Positions 33,765 through 49,093 of a stretch of DNA of 64,000 bases are shown here, in pieces. The stretch is taken from NCBI GenBank assembly GCA_001579985.1, contig LRSR01007913.1, positions 124,001 through 188,000 of the forward strand, given 5' to 3'. This DNA comes from Hypsibius dujardini (taxonomy: Eukaryota > Tardigrada > Eutardigrada > Parachela > Hypsibiidae). The position numbers were made by a program, and so were the translations under genes. A model generated the notes under the pieces. The model saw nothing but the letters and a program-made list of their open reading frames with translations, was not told the origin of the DNA and searched no databases. Positions within the stretch are counted from its first letter, which is position 1; every line of letters begins with the position of its first letter.

Positions 33765-34461
33765 GATCTGTGCGATGGATGCAGACGGATCGACACAAAA
33801 CGCGAGAGCAAGGTCGCCAACAAAAATAGGGCGCGGAAAATGTGATAAGGTACCTTTTTTGTCTTGGAAATTGGGCTCAACTTTCGTGCAGGCCCTATCT
33901 CAGTCATGTTTTTTTTTCTTCCCTGGTCACATAGCAACGTCCTTTTACACGGTAATCAGCAGCGCATGACAGCGTTATCCTTTCTTTCTATAAAGACCCA
34001 GATCCGCTTTGTTTTTTTCCTTTCTGTTGAGGTCATTGGTGTCGTTATCCTGCAATTGAATAGCTAGACTCAAAGGTCACAGTGGGGGAACGGAGTTTTG
34101 TCGCTAAAGTTTTAATTAATGTTTAAATTTGCTTTTTTGGCGTGACTAAGGTTGTTTTTAATGTTTTTTTTTATACCTTGAATGTCGATCGGGCATTTGT
34201 CCGTGTTGCGGATAAAGCACGTCTTGTGGAGTAGGTGATGAACTTAACAACTAGGTTGTCACTCATAAAAAATTGGAGATAAAACGTTAAAACCCTATTG
34301 TGATACTGTAAAATCGTCAGTTTTATTGTGTACCAAGTTACAGAGGGGATAACGAGCACGGTTGATTGGACGATCTGGGTGGAGGAAACACTTCTCTATA
34401 TATACTAGACCAGGATTATATGACCGATAAGTTAGCTAAAAAATAAAAGAATGATTTGTAA
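33765..34461. other. Intergenic between the orphan frame and the transporter
   Basis: No gene is seen. A TTTATT at 34322-34327 (AATAAA on the minus strand) lies 135 bases past the transporter stop and may be its polyadenylation signal. Confidence 0.5.
34322..34327 (-). terminator. Candidate polyadenylation signal of the transporter gene
   Basis: Minus-strand AATAAA, 135 bases downstream of the stop codon at 34462. Confidence 0.4.
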
Positions 34462-37400
34462 TTAACGTTCAGAAAACTTATTCACGAGAAAGATTCCCAG
34501 TAAAATAAGCGCGCCGACGGATATCGTTGATCCCGCCATTAGAAAGAGCAGGGTGAAGTTGCCGCTGGTTTTGTCGACTAGAACACCTGCAAGGAATGAT
34601 ACGATGAAAGCAAGCGATAAGAATTCAGTGTTTCTTTCAATATATGATACTGACCGGCGGTTGGAATTCCCAGGAGAGCTGCCATGCCGACGGAAAAGAC
34701 GAAGAACCCACTAGCAATCTCGACGTGCTGCGGTAGAATTAATTCAGCCATAACAATGGGCAGTCCGACGAACATGAACCCTGGAGGAGGGTACGGCTGT
34801 ATTAGATGAAAAGCACGCAACGAGAGAGACCACAAATAGTAGACAGAATGAAGAATAAATAGACAGTGAGACAGACGGGCAGGCAGGCAGACTGATAGAC
34901 TGACACAGAGATTTAGCCAGTCTTTGAATTAAACGTACCTCCAGATAACCCATAAAACGCACAAAAAACCATCATGGTATGATAGCCGTTACAGATCATC
35001 GACAAGGCAACGGTCACTCCGCCCAACATCATTACAAACGCCAAGGCAGCGATGTTGTTGATGAAAGACCTCCCCAACGAAATCGCACACAGCAGCCGTC
35101 CGCAGATGTTGGCAATGCTTATGGCCGTCAGCAAGAACGCTGCTTCATCTTCTCCCCATTCTAGTTCCTTAAGCGCTCTCGAGGTGACAAACATGAAAAC
35201 GGGAAAGAAGCCCAGCGAAAAGAGGAAACACGAGAGAAGAAAGGCATCGTATTTCCAGTTTCTGAAGATAGCCACGTCAAATTTGTTTTGCGGTGATTGT
35301 GTCTCAAATTCAATGTCACTTTTAGTGGCATTCGCTGACGATGAGGTGTCATTATACGTAGGCCGCGGAGGCGGTGGTCTGAGGAGCAGGCCGAACACGC
35401 AGCCATGGAGAACGATAGCGCCGAGGATGAGGAAGCAGCCGTGGAAGTCGTAGTGCTCCAGCAGGAAGCGCACGATGCTGGAGTAGAGGAACATGCCCGT
35501 CCCGGCGCCGCAGATGGCGATCCCGACGGCCAGCGGGCGACGCTTGTCGAACCACACCGTCACGCTCACCAGCGCCGGGATCATCATACAGCCAAACCCG
35601 AAGCCTGCAATTGGTCGTATTTTTACACCTTTTTTAGAGCACGGTCTAAAAACCAGAATGAAGTTGTGAAGTGAAGTTTGTGAAGTTCGTGAAATTAAAA
35701 GAACTTTGAAATATTTTTTATTCAAAAACTTTATCATATTGAAAAAAAATAACAAATAATAACTCATCTCAGATTAATAATATTCTGACATAATAATACA
35801 AATCCTGTATAAGATAATTACCAAATAAACTTTAAAAATCGCAGTGTTAGAATAATTTGTTTATTCTGTGTTATTCATACATTTCTGAATAACTATCTGA
35901 ATAACTACGGTAGACCGTCGCTTGCATACCAGTCACAAATCCCAGACTCCCGATAAGGTACCATACCCCGGTGGCCATCATACTAGCGGTAGTTCCCGCA
36001 GCAGCCAGGATTGCGCCCAGCATGCAGACCGGTCGCGCTCCGAATTGGGTCACCAAATAGCTCACAAAGGGTCCTGCCGGAAAATACACAACGATTACTT
36101 CTCAATTTCAATTAGTTCAACTAGTTCTCGATGCAATATTTGGTCGTGTTTTGTTGGATTATAAATAATGGAAGCAACTTGCAAAAATAATAAGGTGACG
36201 ACTATGTTCACAAGCTGTGAGTCCCAACTCACAACTCTGCACAACCCTGCACAACCTCAGGTTGTACTCACAATCCACTCATTTAAAAAAAGCTTTGTTA
36301 CTGTAATAAAGTTTAAATGTTAAAAATTGTATAAAACCCCAAAGTTAGCTAACCCGCTTCAAATGATGGTAGACTACAAATTTTCCTTACAAGACAAAAG
36401 TAAACTAAAAATCCTTACTAGTTGGTTAATTGAAAAACTACCATAATCACTTGACTAATTTCATTGTTTGCTTTTGAAAATTCTCTGAAGAAAACGTTCG
36501 AGCAAAACATAGTAATTGCTGATTACAGTATCATTCTATTCGTTTTTTCAAACATCGGTTTGAGACTAAGCTGTTTGATAGAGGAAAAAGGGTTGAGGGA
36601 GACATGTTGCGCCCAATGTATGGCGAAACAAAGTTGTAGACATAGCCATTGATAACTGAAAAGGCTGTGCCGGGTTGTGAGCATAGTCCTCACTGATTTA
36701 TTATTAACTTGTGCAGAGTGCACAATTAGTTAGAGGTTGGGTCACACATAGAAATTGATTGTCGGATTTCGAACCAAAGCTACGGGTATGCCAAGCTAGT
36801 AAGGATTGCCAGTTAGATCTGATTAAATTGCATGAGACATGTTTTTCAAATATCGATAACACACAAACCTCTGAAATGTAATTGCTAATTGGGAAAGATT
36901 TACGTTGAACGAAAATTAAAAAGTACTTACTAATTAGTCATTTGAGTGACCAAATTTGGTTTTCTGTTTTATTAGACAAAAAGGAGAGATAAGAATTCGA
37001 TATACACTGCATATACCAATTTTTTTGAATATTGTTGGTAACAAGTCTAATAATTTCATAAATACTTTAAACGAAACATTCGCATAAACTTTATTTGGAG
37101 AGCACTGTGCTACTGGATAAGAAAAAATGTGCCACAACAGTGAGAAATTGAGAAACTTTTTAAAGTCCCGTCAAACCAAAATCAAATCAAAATCAAAATC
37201 AAATCAAGCGATCAAATGACTTCCATAATCAAATCAAATTAAATCAAAATCAACTCAATTCAAATGTGCCTTTTTATCATTTGATGCCATCCCTAAGTGG
37301 AGCGGCGCACAAACCGGAGAGCATCATGCTGCCCAGCAGAACCGACGAGATCCATGAGGTGAAGCCGGCCAACTCGCCGAACTTCTCCATGAAAACCGGG

Positions 37401-37645
37401 AAGAGCAGTCCCATCGAGAAACAAATCCCATCCGTTGTAGCGTACAAAAAGCAAGCTGCAAAGCAGATGACCCAGGCATAGCCCTGGTCCACAGCGTCGG
37501 CCTTGCGGTTCCGCACCACCACCGTGTCGGTCCGATCGCATTCCTCCCCCTGGTCGGCGTCATCGTACTGGAACTGCACGAACCGTTCGTTCCCACCGCG
37601 GTCCTTCCCAAAGTCCGGTTGCTTTTTCTTATTCGGCATCCTCAT
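34462..37645 (-). CDS. Monocarboxylate-transporter-like MFS protein (SLC16 type)
   Basis: Five exons (37315-37645, 35930-36073, 34939-35604, 34655-34780, 34462-34586) give 463 residues with about 12 hydrophobic segments in the 6+6 plan of the major facilitator superfamily. The DQGYAWV motif (53-59) at the start of TM1 corresponds to the family signature DGGWGW. Other landmarks are GARPVCMLGAILAAAG (TM3), GFGFGCMMIPALVSVTVWFDKRRPLAVG (split here as GFGFGCMMIPAL and WFDKRRPLAVGIA, TM4-5) and a hydrophilic loop of about 50 residues between TM6 and TM7 (RPPPPRPTYND onward). It should carry small organic anions or related solutes across the plasma membrane. The substrate and the exact SLC16 subgroup cannot be told. 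The start could be Met1 or Met3. Confidence 0.88.
36202..36690. repeat. Related GGTTGTG-type repeat in transporter intron 1
   Basis: The left part has CACAACCCTGCACAACCTCAGGTTG; this is broken into short inverted GGTTGTG/CACAACC words. The right part (36640-36690) has ACATAGCCATTGATAACT and GGTTGTGAGCATAG, matching the arms of the element at 18419-19109. The borders are uncertain. Confidence 0.45.
36725..37262 (-). mobile_element. Dispersed repeat with CAAATC-rich end, copy 1
   Basis: The reverse complement is collinear with 52145-52700. Shared landmarks are CAGTGCTCTCCA.A.AAAGTTTATG, TCGTTTAAAGTATTT, TAATAAAACAGAAA.CAAAT and GTAGCTTTGGTTC. One end (37166-37262) is a run of CAAAT/CAAAATC words. 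It lies in transporter intron 1. No coding potential. Confidence 0.7.
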
Positions 37646-39840
37646 GCTGAGCTTACCAAAAACCTTGCACTACTTTTTTTCACGAGAAAAATTCCCATTT
37701 GGACGGCAATGTGTAAAGTGAAATGTATAGACACAAAGCTTCTCGGCAGCATTTCCGCTTACGTAATTCGGGTCTCTGGTGGTGGGACAGAGCGTGTTTG
37801 TTTTGGGTATATGGTGAGCTGTAGGGGACTTTTTTATGGTGGACTTTAGTGTTAAGATCATGAACGATTATATGTATATGTAGCGCGGGTGAGATCGGAA
37901 TCGGTATGGTGTATCAAACGGCGGTATGGACCTTTATGTCCAGAGCCATTCTGTGAGCCGTACAGTTTGTTGAGTCAACAAGCATTTTTATTGCTGGCGA
38001 AGGGGTTTCTTCTCTATCATAGTCCGTGTGCGCGTTCGACCCTTTTCGATGGCACACAAACACACAATGAGGGTTCAGATTTATTTACCACCGCAAATTC
38101 CTTCTGCCAGGTATTTTTATGAGTACCCAATCACTTACTTTTGCTGTGCTCCTCTCATACATATAATATGTTACTGTTACCCGAGAGTTTATATCTAAAA
38201 AATTTAATTATTTATTTTTATTTATCAGCTTCATCAGAAGACTTTAGTAAGTCTAAAGTTTCGAGGAAAAGGTTGTGGGCATACTTTTGCTAATTAAAGA
38301 GTGTGCGGGGTTGTTGTGAGCGTATCCCCCATGAAATGTATTCTGCCCATGTGATTTAAAAAAATCATTGAGATTATCGCGTTTTGATAATGCCTTTCAG
38401 CGCACAAAACGGAACTGAAAAGCGAATTATTGTGCCTTGCGTGCAATGTAGAAATTCAGTTCTATTATATTACCGCATTCCCAAGAGCAACATTGATTGG
38501 AGAGGTCGGGACCTCCCATACACGAGCTCAAAGGGTAAGAATTTAGTGTTGCCTGTTTAACATTGTACTGCTTCGGCGCCCTTCTTACCCATTTCGGGAG
38601 AAACCGCCATCATTCTATTTCCTGGTACCTGAAACTTGTAAAGTTCGGTTTTCGAAAAAGAAAACCTTTGCGCAAAGGTTTGATTAATGAACCCTAAGCT
38701 TATTGGTTGATTTTGCTTATGCGATAATGTTAATTTACATGAATTTATTTATTCGACAGTTTTTTACTTCAGGGATTTTGTATTTAATTTATTGATTTAA
38801 TAAATTTTCATGAATAACCGTTCTTCATGTCTCCCTGTGAAAAAAATGGGCGTGTGTAGTTTCCGAAACGATGGTTTTCCCATAACACAATAAGCAAATA
38901 GAGGGTATGCGTGTACGGTTTGCTCCAGGCGCATCTGGTAGCCGAGCAACGTAGATTTTGCTTCGGCATCACCCGTGAACTGAAAGGATGGGACCTGATT
39001 TTCTGATCCGGCGGATCCAAATTTTTGTTCTCGTCATCGTCCTTCTAGACGGACTTGACTTTCATCGACCGCTTGCTCATCTCGAAATCCTCCAACTTTT
39101 CTACAACCTCCAGTATCAACTCCTCCTTGATTAGAGACATTCTCCCTTTATCCGCTCTCGTCTGGGCTGGCAACGACGCTGTCAAGTCCCTCACGCTTAT
39201 TCCGCTAAGATCGGTTCCCGATCTTCCTCGATGTGATTGGCTCATGCACGCCAACGTCCGCGATCAAGCAATGCAAAAGCCATGGAAAACATGCAACGTC
39301 ACTTCTCTCACCAGAAATGAAAATGCGCATACAGCTTAAATGATCGCGGTCTCAAAAGCTGTTGCATTAGCCAAGTAACTATGCGTGTATAGATTAATAG
39401 ACGGCGCTGAAAATATTTGATTTCAAAAAGCTTATTTAGCAAAACAGATAACTTGCAAGTTATTATACTCAGCTCTTTGGCTTGACCAATTCATCCGCGC
39501 TTTGTATCTTTCATCTTCACCGCCATTCGCCAAATCGGTTGCTTCTACATACATGTATGTAATTATATAATCTGCATATAGTCATATTTCCAATGCCCAC
39601 AAATACTCTTCAACACATTGGTTGGCATTTGGATCCTAACCCCCAAATATTTTTTACTAGCTTATGTTCATACAATTTTTCCGTCAAAACATATATTATT
39701 TACCCTTCGACGAAAAATCTAACTAAACAGAACAGCCCCATACCCCCAAACCTCATATCGTGCTAACAAATTCAATAGGAGGGAGATAGCAAGAGAAATA
39801 TCAACCGAACTGAAAACGTAAGCAAAGAAGGGCATCCCCC
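37646..39840. other. Intergenic between transporter and CTP synthase
   Basis: No gene was firmly recognised. A GGTTGTG-type repeat fragment lies at about 38268-38330. One short minus-strand frame (39045-39254) is described separately. Confidence 0.5.
39045..39254 (-). CDS. Possible small protein, 66-69 residues
   Basis: An open frame from ATG at 39254 (or the second ATG at 39245) ends in LEDFEMSKRSMKVKSV. The C-terminal half (SLIKEELILEVVEKLEDFE) would form an amphipathic helix. No family recognised; no splice context checked out. It may be an exon or chance. Confidence 0.22.
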   Translation of the reverse strand: MACMSQSHRGRSGTDLSGISVRDLTASLPAQTRADKGRMSLIKEELILEVVEKLEDFEMSKRSMKVKSV

Positions 39841-43775
<3,935 letters not shown>

Positions 43776-44282
43776 GATGTACGCTTCCAGGAAAGAAATT
43801 GATAAAAACTGCCGGAAAAGATTTTGCTGTGACAGTGAAAAAAAAACACATGAAGAACTTCAACGGAGAACTCAAAAGACCAAGTGACGAAATCACAGGG
43901 AAATAAAAATGTGAATGAAAACCGCATCATTGTGCAGAGCGCGCCAATAAACAGACAGTGTGCACACTGCGCCGGTGTGTATGCGCGTGCAGAGCGCAAT
44001 GCACATCCTTTCTCTATGAGACCCAGGGGTTAATTTTCGAGCATACCCACTTAGTTTACAGCTGTGCCCTTTTCAAAGACCGGGCTGAAATATCCGCTTT
44101 GAAATAGTTCTAATCAATCAAGCAAATGTTCGTTCCGGAATTACTTTTTTTTTTTAATTCTCAGGCTTGTAATTACTTTTTGCCTTTGTCTGGAAATGCT
44201 TTCTGACTGAGAATTCTAGCCTGAATTTATTTTTGGTGTAACATTTTCCGGAATCTTGAACATTTTGTGTGTTTGTGTGTGT
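43776..44282. promoter_or_regulatory. Shared upstream region of CTP synthase and KANSL3
   Basis: About 507 bases separate the two divergent start codons. No TATA box is evident. This is likely a bidirectional promoter of two housekeeping genes; that reading is an inference from layout only. Confidence 0.5.
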
Positions 44283-47200
44283 ATGGACAAGATGGAGGTC
44301 GATGAATCCCAAGAGGAAGGTTTGATCGGGGAAACGGTCAATTATGTCGAGGACTGTGACACGGAAATGTCAGAGGAGATTATGCCGGGCGTCGCGGAGA
44401 GCAGTCGGCGCACGCGGACAACCTCCGCCACCTACACTTTTCCCGACCCGGAACAGCCTTCGAGGAATTTAGTGCTGGAATTCCCCGTACCAAAGATTGC
44501 TGACCCTGTCGCAGCTGGTAAATGGAGATTTTTTGTTTTTGAAAGAGAAACTTTGTTTCAGATGCTTTTGGTTGTTTCAGTTGGCAAAACGGATGTGAAT
44601 TCCGGCAGAGAGAAATCGAGGGAAGAAGTGCCCAGTAAGCGGTGCTAATCAATCAATCAAGCAATAGGAAACTGTTGTTGAGTGTTCACAATGAAGCGTA
44701 CTTGACTAATTTATCAATCAACCGACGACAATCCTGTTTCAGTGTAACCCTGATTTCGTTTCTTTAGGTTTTTTATCTAAATGTCTCGTACAATAATTTA
44801 ATACGACTAAATTTATTAAAATACTTTGGCAGACGCTGTAATTTTGACTGTTTGTGAGGTTAAAAAAAGCTGTAATTTTGACTGTTTGTGAGGTTTTTTT
44901 ATGTTCTTGAACAGAGTTTCCTTCGGACATGAACATAACTGGTCAGACAGACACAGAAAGCATTGCGACAGTCTCGGAATCGGCCAGCCAGGACATGGAG
45001 ATATCCGACAGTCAATCGACCAATCAAGCGATTGACACTGTGGAGGAGCACTCTTCCTTCTCCAGCAGCCCCTGGTTCTCCTACATGGAGCAGCGGACCA
45101 TGCAGAGCAGCTACCCGCCGCAGCACGCCTTTCTTGCACGCCAGCATGCTCTTTTCCGGACCCTCAGCGATGACCATGCTTATGGTCAGCATCAGGAAGC
45201 GATACCTGGGGAAGCGAAACCAGCATCCCTGTTCATCCGTTCTAAAAAAACGCTCTTCTTCGGGAACAATGGATTTAATACCGTTGCTGGCGGGTATGAT
45301 TTTTTTAATATTTTTATTTGTTTCCTTGGTTCTACTAAAAAATTGGAAATAAACGATATCATTTTTGTTTAGGATTGGATGGGAAAATTAGTTCTTTTTT
45401 TATTTAGACAAAAGTTCGTAATATTTATATATTTGGAATATATTAATTTGCAGCTAATACTCTGAAAAATCATTTTATATTAAACTGGAGCAGGGTAATT
45501 TATGTCAAGTTTTTTAGATCATGTTTTTCGATGCAACAAATGCGATTGTTGCTGATTATAACGGCTGAATTTGCTTCCAGGGACTGGACAGTGGACAATG
45601 ACCCGGAAAATGTGGTTATTGACGTCGTGACCGATCCGAACGAGGAGCGGATGGACGAGTCGCAGCCGCCATACAATCGAGCAAAGGCGTTTGCTGCGAT
45701 GAACGAAGTGGAGAAGTTTATGCTGCAGATGCGCGGTCCTATGGAGGAGTTGTTGGGCAGTAAGGATGGGAAAGTTGATGAAGATCCTCTAGTCAAGACT
45801 TATACAAAGTATGTACGATATTGCTTTGTTCTTGTGAGGATATCAGGCAGATAGATAGACAAACAGTCAATCAGTCGGTCAGTCAGTCAGTCACGTACAT
45901 AGGCAACGATGCCGGATCTAAATGTAATAGAAATACTGTTTGGTGTTTATTGTTCAATCAAATGTTCAAACATGAAATCCCATTTCTTCCTATTTAGGCG
46001 TGGAACGTGGACTTCGCGACAACGTAATCTCTTCGACGCCGCGGTGAAAATTCTTCAAACCGAACGTCACGTCCGCTTGGCTTCAGTGGGTGTGCGTGCC
46101 GATTGTTCTTCCCTGCGCTGTTGAACAGTTTCATGACGAATTGGATTACCCTAGCGCGGTCGCTTTGTTTGCAGATGGTGGACGAGCCCATCATCCGGCG
46201 ATTAAGTCTGGATAAGGCTGCAGCCCGATTCCGGCGGCTGATGGCCGGCGTCGAATGGAACGGACGCCTTGTCTATTGGCTCCACGCGACTTTGTCGGAG
46301 GGCTTGAACTACCAGATGCTCGCGATTTACATTGAAATCCTTCAGACACTGAAACCAAAGGTATGTCAGTTTATTGGTGTGTCTGTATAATTGTCTGTGT
46401 ATCTGCCTAACTGTTTGTCTGATTAGCTACATTTTTTTGTGCCTATTTAGCGAACTGTCTATCTGTCTACTTAACTATGAGTCACTCCATATTTTGTTTA
46501 GCCACTTTGTTTCGTCCAGTTCTCTGCCTGTCAGTCTGTCTGTCTTGGGGTATAAACTTCGTTAGTGATTAGAAAATAAAGTCCCTACTCCTTCCTTCCT
46601 GTAGATTCCGGAGCTGGTCAATAGTCTCATGAACTACTTGGTGCCGCCGGCAACAGCTCCCGGTGGAAATGCGGACGGCCTGCTTTCTCTCATGGATACT
46701 CCTTGGGATCCCATTGGAAAAAGCATTTATCGATTTGACAAGGTTGGCTTCGTCAGTTTGTTCGTTGTCAGTCTGTACAAGTCATATCTGTTGTGTATTC
46801 GCTTAACCAATTTTATTTTCTGGTGCATCTCATAGGCGTCAATCAAATTGCCGAAGAATCCCATCATTGTGGTCGCACCTCATCCCTACGCTCAAGGCCA
46901 GGAGAATCTCGCACATTCCCGTGTCGATTGCATTGTCAAATTCCTAACTCGACTCGGTACGGTGGTGCAAGTGGACGGCGGGTCCAGTGACGAGTTAACG
47001 CCCTCCGATCTCTACAAGAGCATGCTAGTCACCACTAGAGACACCCTGGTCGAGGTACAGTCCCTGTTGGTAGTAATTAAATTATGGGATTTTTTGGATT
47101 GCTCTTATTACTATAGTAGCTTTTCCTTGTATAGCTTCGAAAAATCCACTCAGATCGGCCCCTGGTCCTTATCGGTCTCGGAATTGGATCGATGGTTGCT

Positions 47201-49093
47201 TGCCAGGCTTCTCTACTGGAGCCGTGCGCTGCCATTGTCTGTTTTGGTTTTCCGCTGAAAACCCCTCGCGGCATCCATGGGGTACGGGTCTTGTGCTGCA
47301 GCTAACAATAAGTTATGCATTCAGATCGATGGCTCGCCAGACAGACAATCAGGCAGCAGTAAGAGGGTCAGATATGCGAACAGTCAGATAGACAAATTGT
47401 GAGATGGACAAACATACGAACAAAGTTATGAATAGATCCATAGACAGACAAGTAGGCAGACAGACAAACATACAGGTAGACAGCCAGACAAAATACAAGC
47501 ACACCTGTGAGCACAGGCACAAAGACAAATAATGTACAGTCGTACGTGCATGTATGCGGGCAAGAGAGTCAAAGTCAAGTCATGCTACGAGGCAGACAGA
47601 CAACTTATTTTGGTTGAATGTCTGTGGTATCCTGTAGGACTACGGGGATCCTTTACTGAAACTCGACGCTGCAGTACAGTTCATTCTCGGTATGGATGCT
47701 GGAAACTGTCCCCACGCTGAGTTCCACGACTTTTGGGAAAAGCTGAACTGCGATACGGAGGTGGTCTGGTCGGCCGGCTGTGATGACTACCTACGGATGG
47801 GCTCATCGGCCAAGATGTCGCTCAAAATGACCCAGTCGATGGTGGATCGTTGCTTTCTGGTATTAAACTCAGCCATTTCCAACTTACGTGATCCTGTTCG
47901 GCCTCTTCAACCTGTTGTACGCGGGTCTAGTAACTGATAAGATTGTTTCTTGTCGGATACAGGAAACTATGATTCAATTCCTGCAGCAGGCCCTGTTGAA
48001 GGAAAGGATTCGCCGAGTGGAACCGATTTTACCGGAGATCTCGAAGAAGAGGAAGGCCAAAGAAAAGTCAGCGACTCCTGCGAAAACGCCCTCGAAGAAG
48101 GCCAAGAATTGGCAGCAACAGAGTCCGGAGATAGGTGACAAGTACAGCAAACGGGTAGGTGATTTCTTTTTGAATTAGCGAGAAGACAGCCATGCTGTTG
48201 TTCGCAGGGATACGTAAACAAACTGACTGAGACGCGGCTGGGCAAGTAACTCAGGGAGGCAATCAGATTTACAACATATGGACAGACAGACAGGGAGACA
48301 TATCCAAAGACGGTTGGATGGCCGGACCGTTTAGACAAGTAGAGAGATAGAGAGGCAGGCATCAGGCGGCCTGATATCCGCCGAGACTGGGAAACCAGAC
48401 ACACAAAGTAGAAATCCAAGTAATCATTTGAAACAAGCCGGTGATATTTGTTTTGCTATTACACAGTGCGATCTGCTTCTGTCAGAAAGCACAACCTCTT
48501 CACAGGAGATGTCCAACGGCGGCGGTAGTCAATCCTCCTCCGACACTATTCCCGGCGAACTGCCTGTCTCGTCTGAACCGGAGGAGATTCCGAACTCCGC
48601 TGCTGTGGAAGGCATTCTGATGCCGGGATCCATTCCTCTTCATCCGGTGGAGTCATGTCAAGACACCCCCGCCCTATCTGAGTCCGCTACTCCTCCATCC
48701 TCGGCGATACCGACTGCGGGGATGAACAACGAGCATTCCACCTTATCGATCCACTTCACCACGACGACGATGCAGGACACCCGTCGATGGCCGGACGTGG
48801 TGGAGTCCCAACGGCGCTATTATGAGAATACCAATCGCACGCTCTGGTCATCCACCATTAGCAGCAGCAGCTCTTCGAACCTCCCTTCTACGGGCAGTGT
48901 TCCAGGCCGGCCGGCCACTCCGGCCCGCTTGTCGGTCATTGCTCACACTAACACACCGCCACGGTTGCCGTCCGGACCGTCCTCACCGCAGCAGCTGCGT
49001 CCGGCGTCGCCGCTGCCTCCCGCGGTATTAGACGCCACGACCTCCTTTTTGCCCACATCCACGTCCAATTTCCAGCGTGGTTTTTCCCATTGA
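44283..49093 (+). CDS. KANSL3: KAT8 regulatory NSL complex subunit 3
   Basis: KANSL3 (Rcd1 in flies) is a subunit of the nuclear NSL histone-acetyltransferase complex with KAT8/MOF. Twelve exons join in frame: 44283-44517, 44581-44634, 44915-45293, 45581-45808, 45998-46085, 46175-46360, 46605-46742, 46836-47054, 47135-47281, 47638-47859, 47963-48154 and 48467-49093, giving 904 residues. Family landmarks are RGTWTSRQRNLFDAAVKIL, DEPIIRRLSLDKAAARFR, WLHATLSEGLNYQMLAIYIE and MTQSMVDRC. An alpha/beta-hydrolase-like fold spans about 437-640; where the GxSxG elbow would be, residues 523-527 read GLGIG, so no Ser nucleophile, as in the human protein. A Lys-rich run (KKRKAKEKS) and a 200-residue Ser/Thr/Pro-rich tail follow. 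A polyadenylation signal is at 49217. The assignment rests on recalled family sequence. Confidence 0.9.
47395..47505. repeat. (ACAG)n microsatellite in KANSL3 intron
   Basis: Imperfect AGACA/ACAG runs in the intron before the exon at 47638. Confidence 0.8.

Noticed and set aside
33164-33937. 257-residue minus-strand open frame and a 195-residue plus-strand frame (33258-33845)
   Set aside because: Low-complexity Arg/Ser/Pro or Leu/Val/Gly content typical of wrong frames in GC-rich DNA; no homology recognised.
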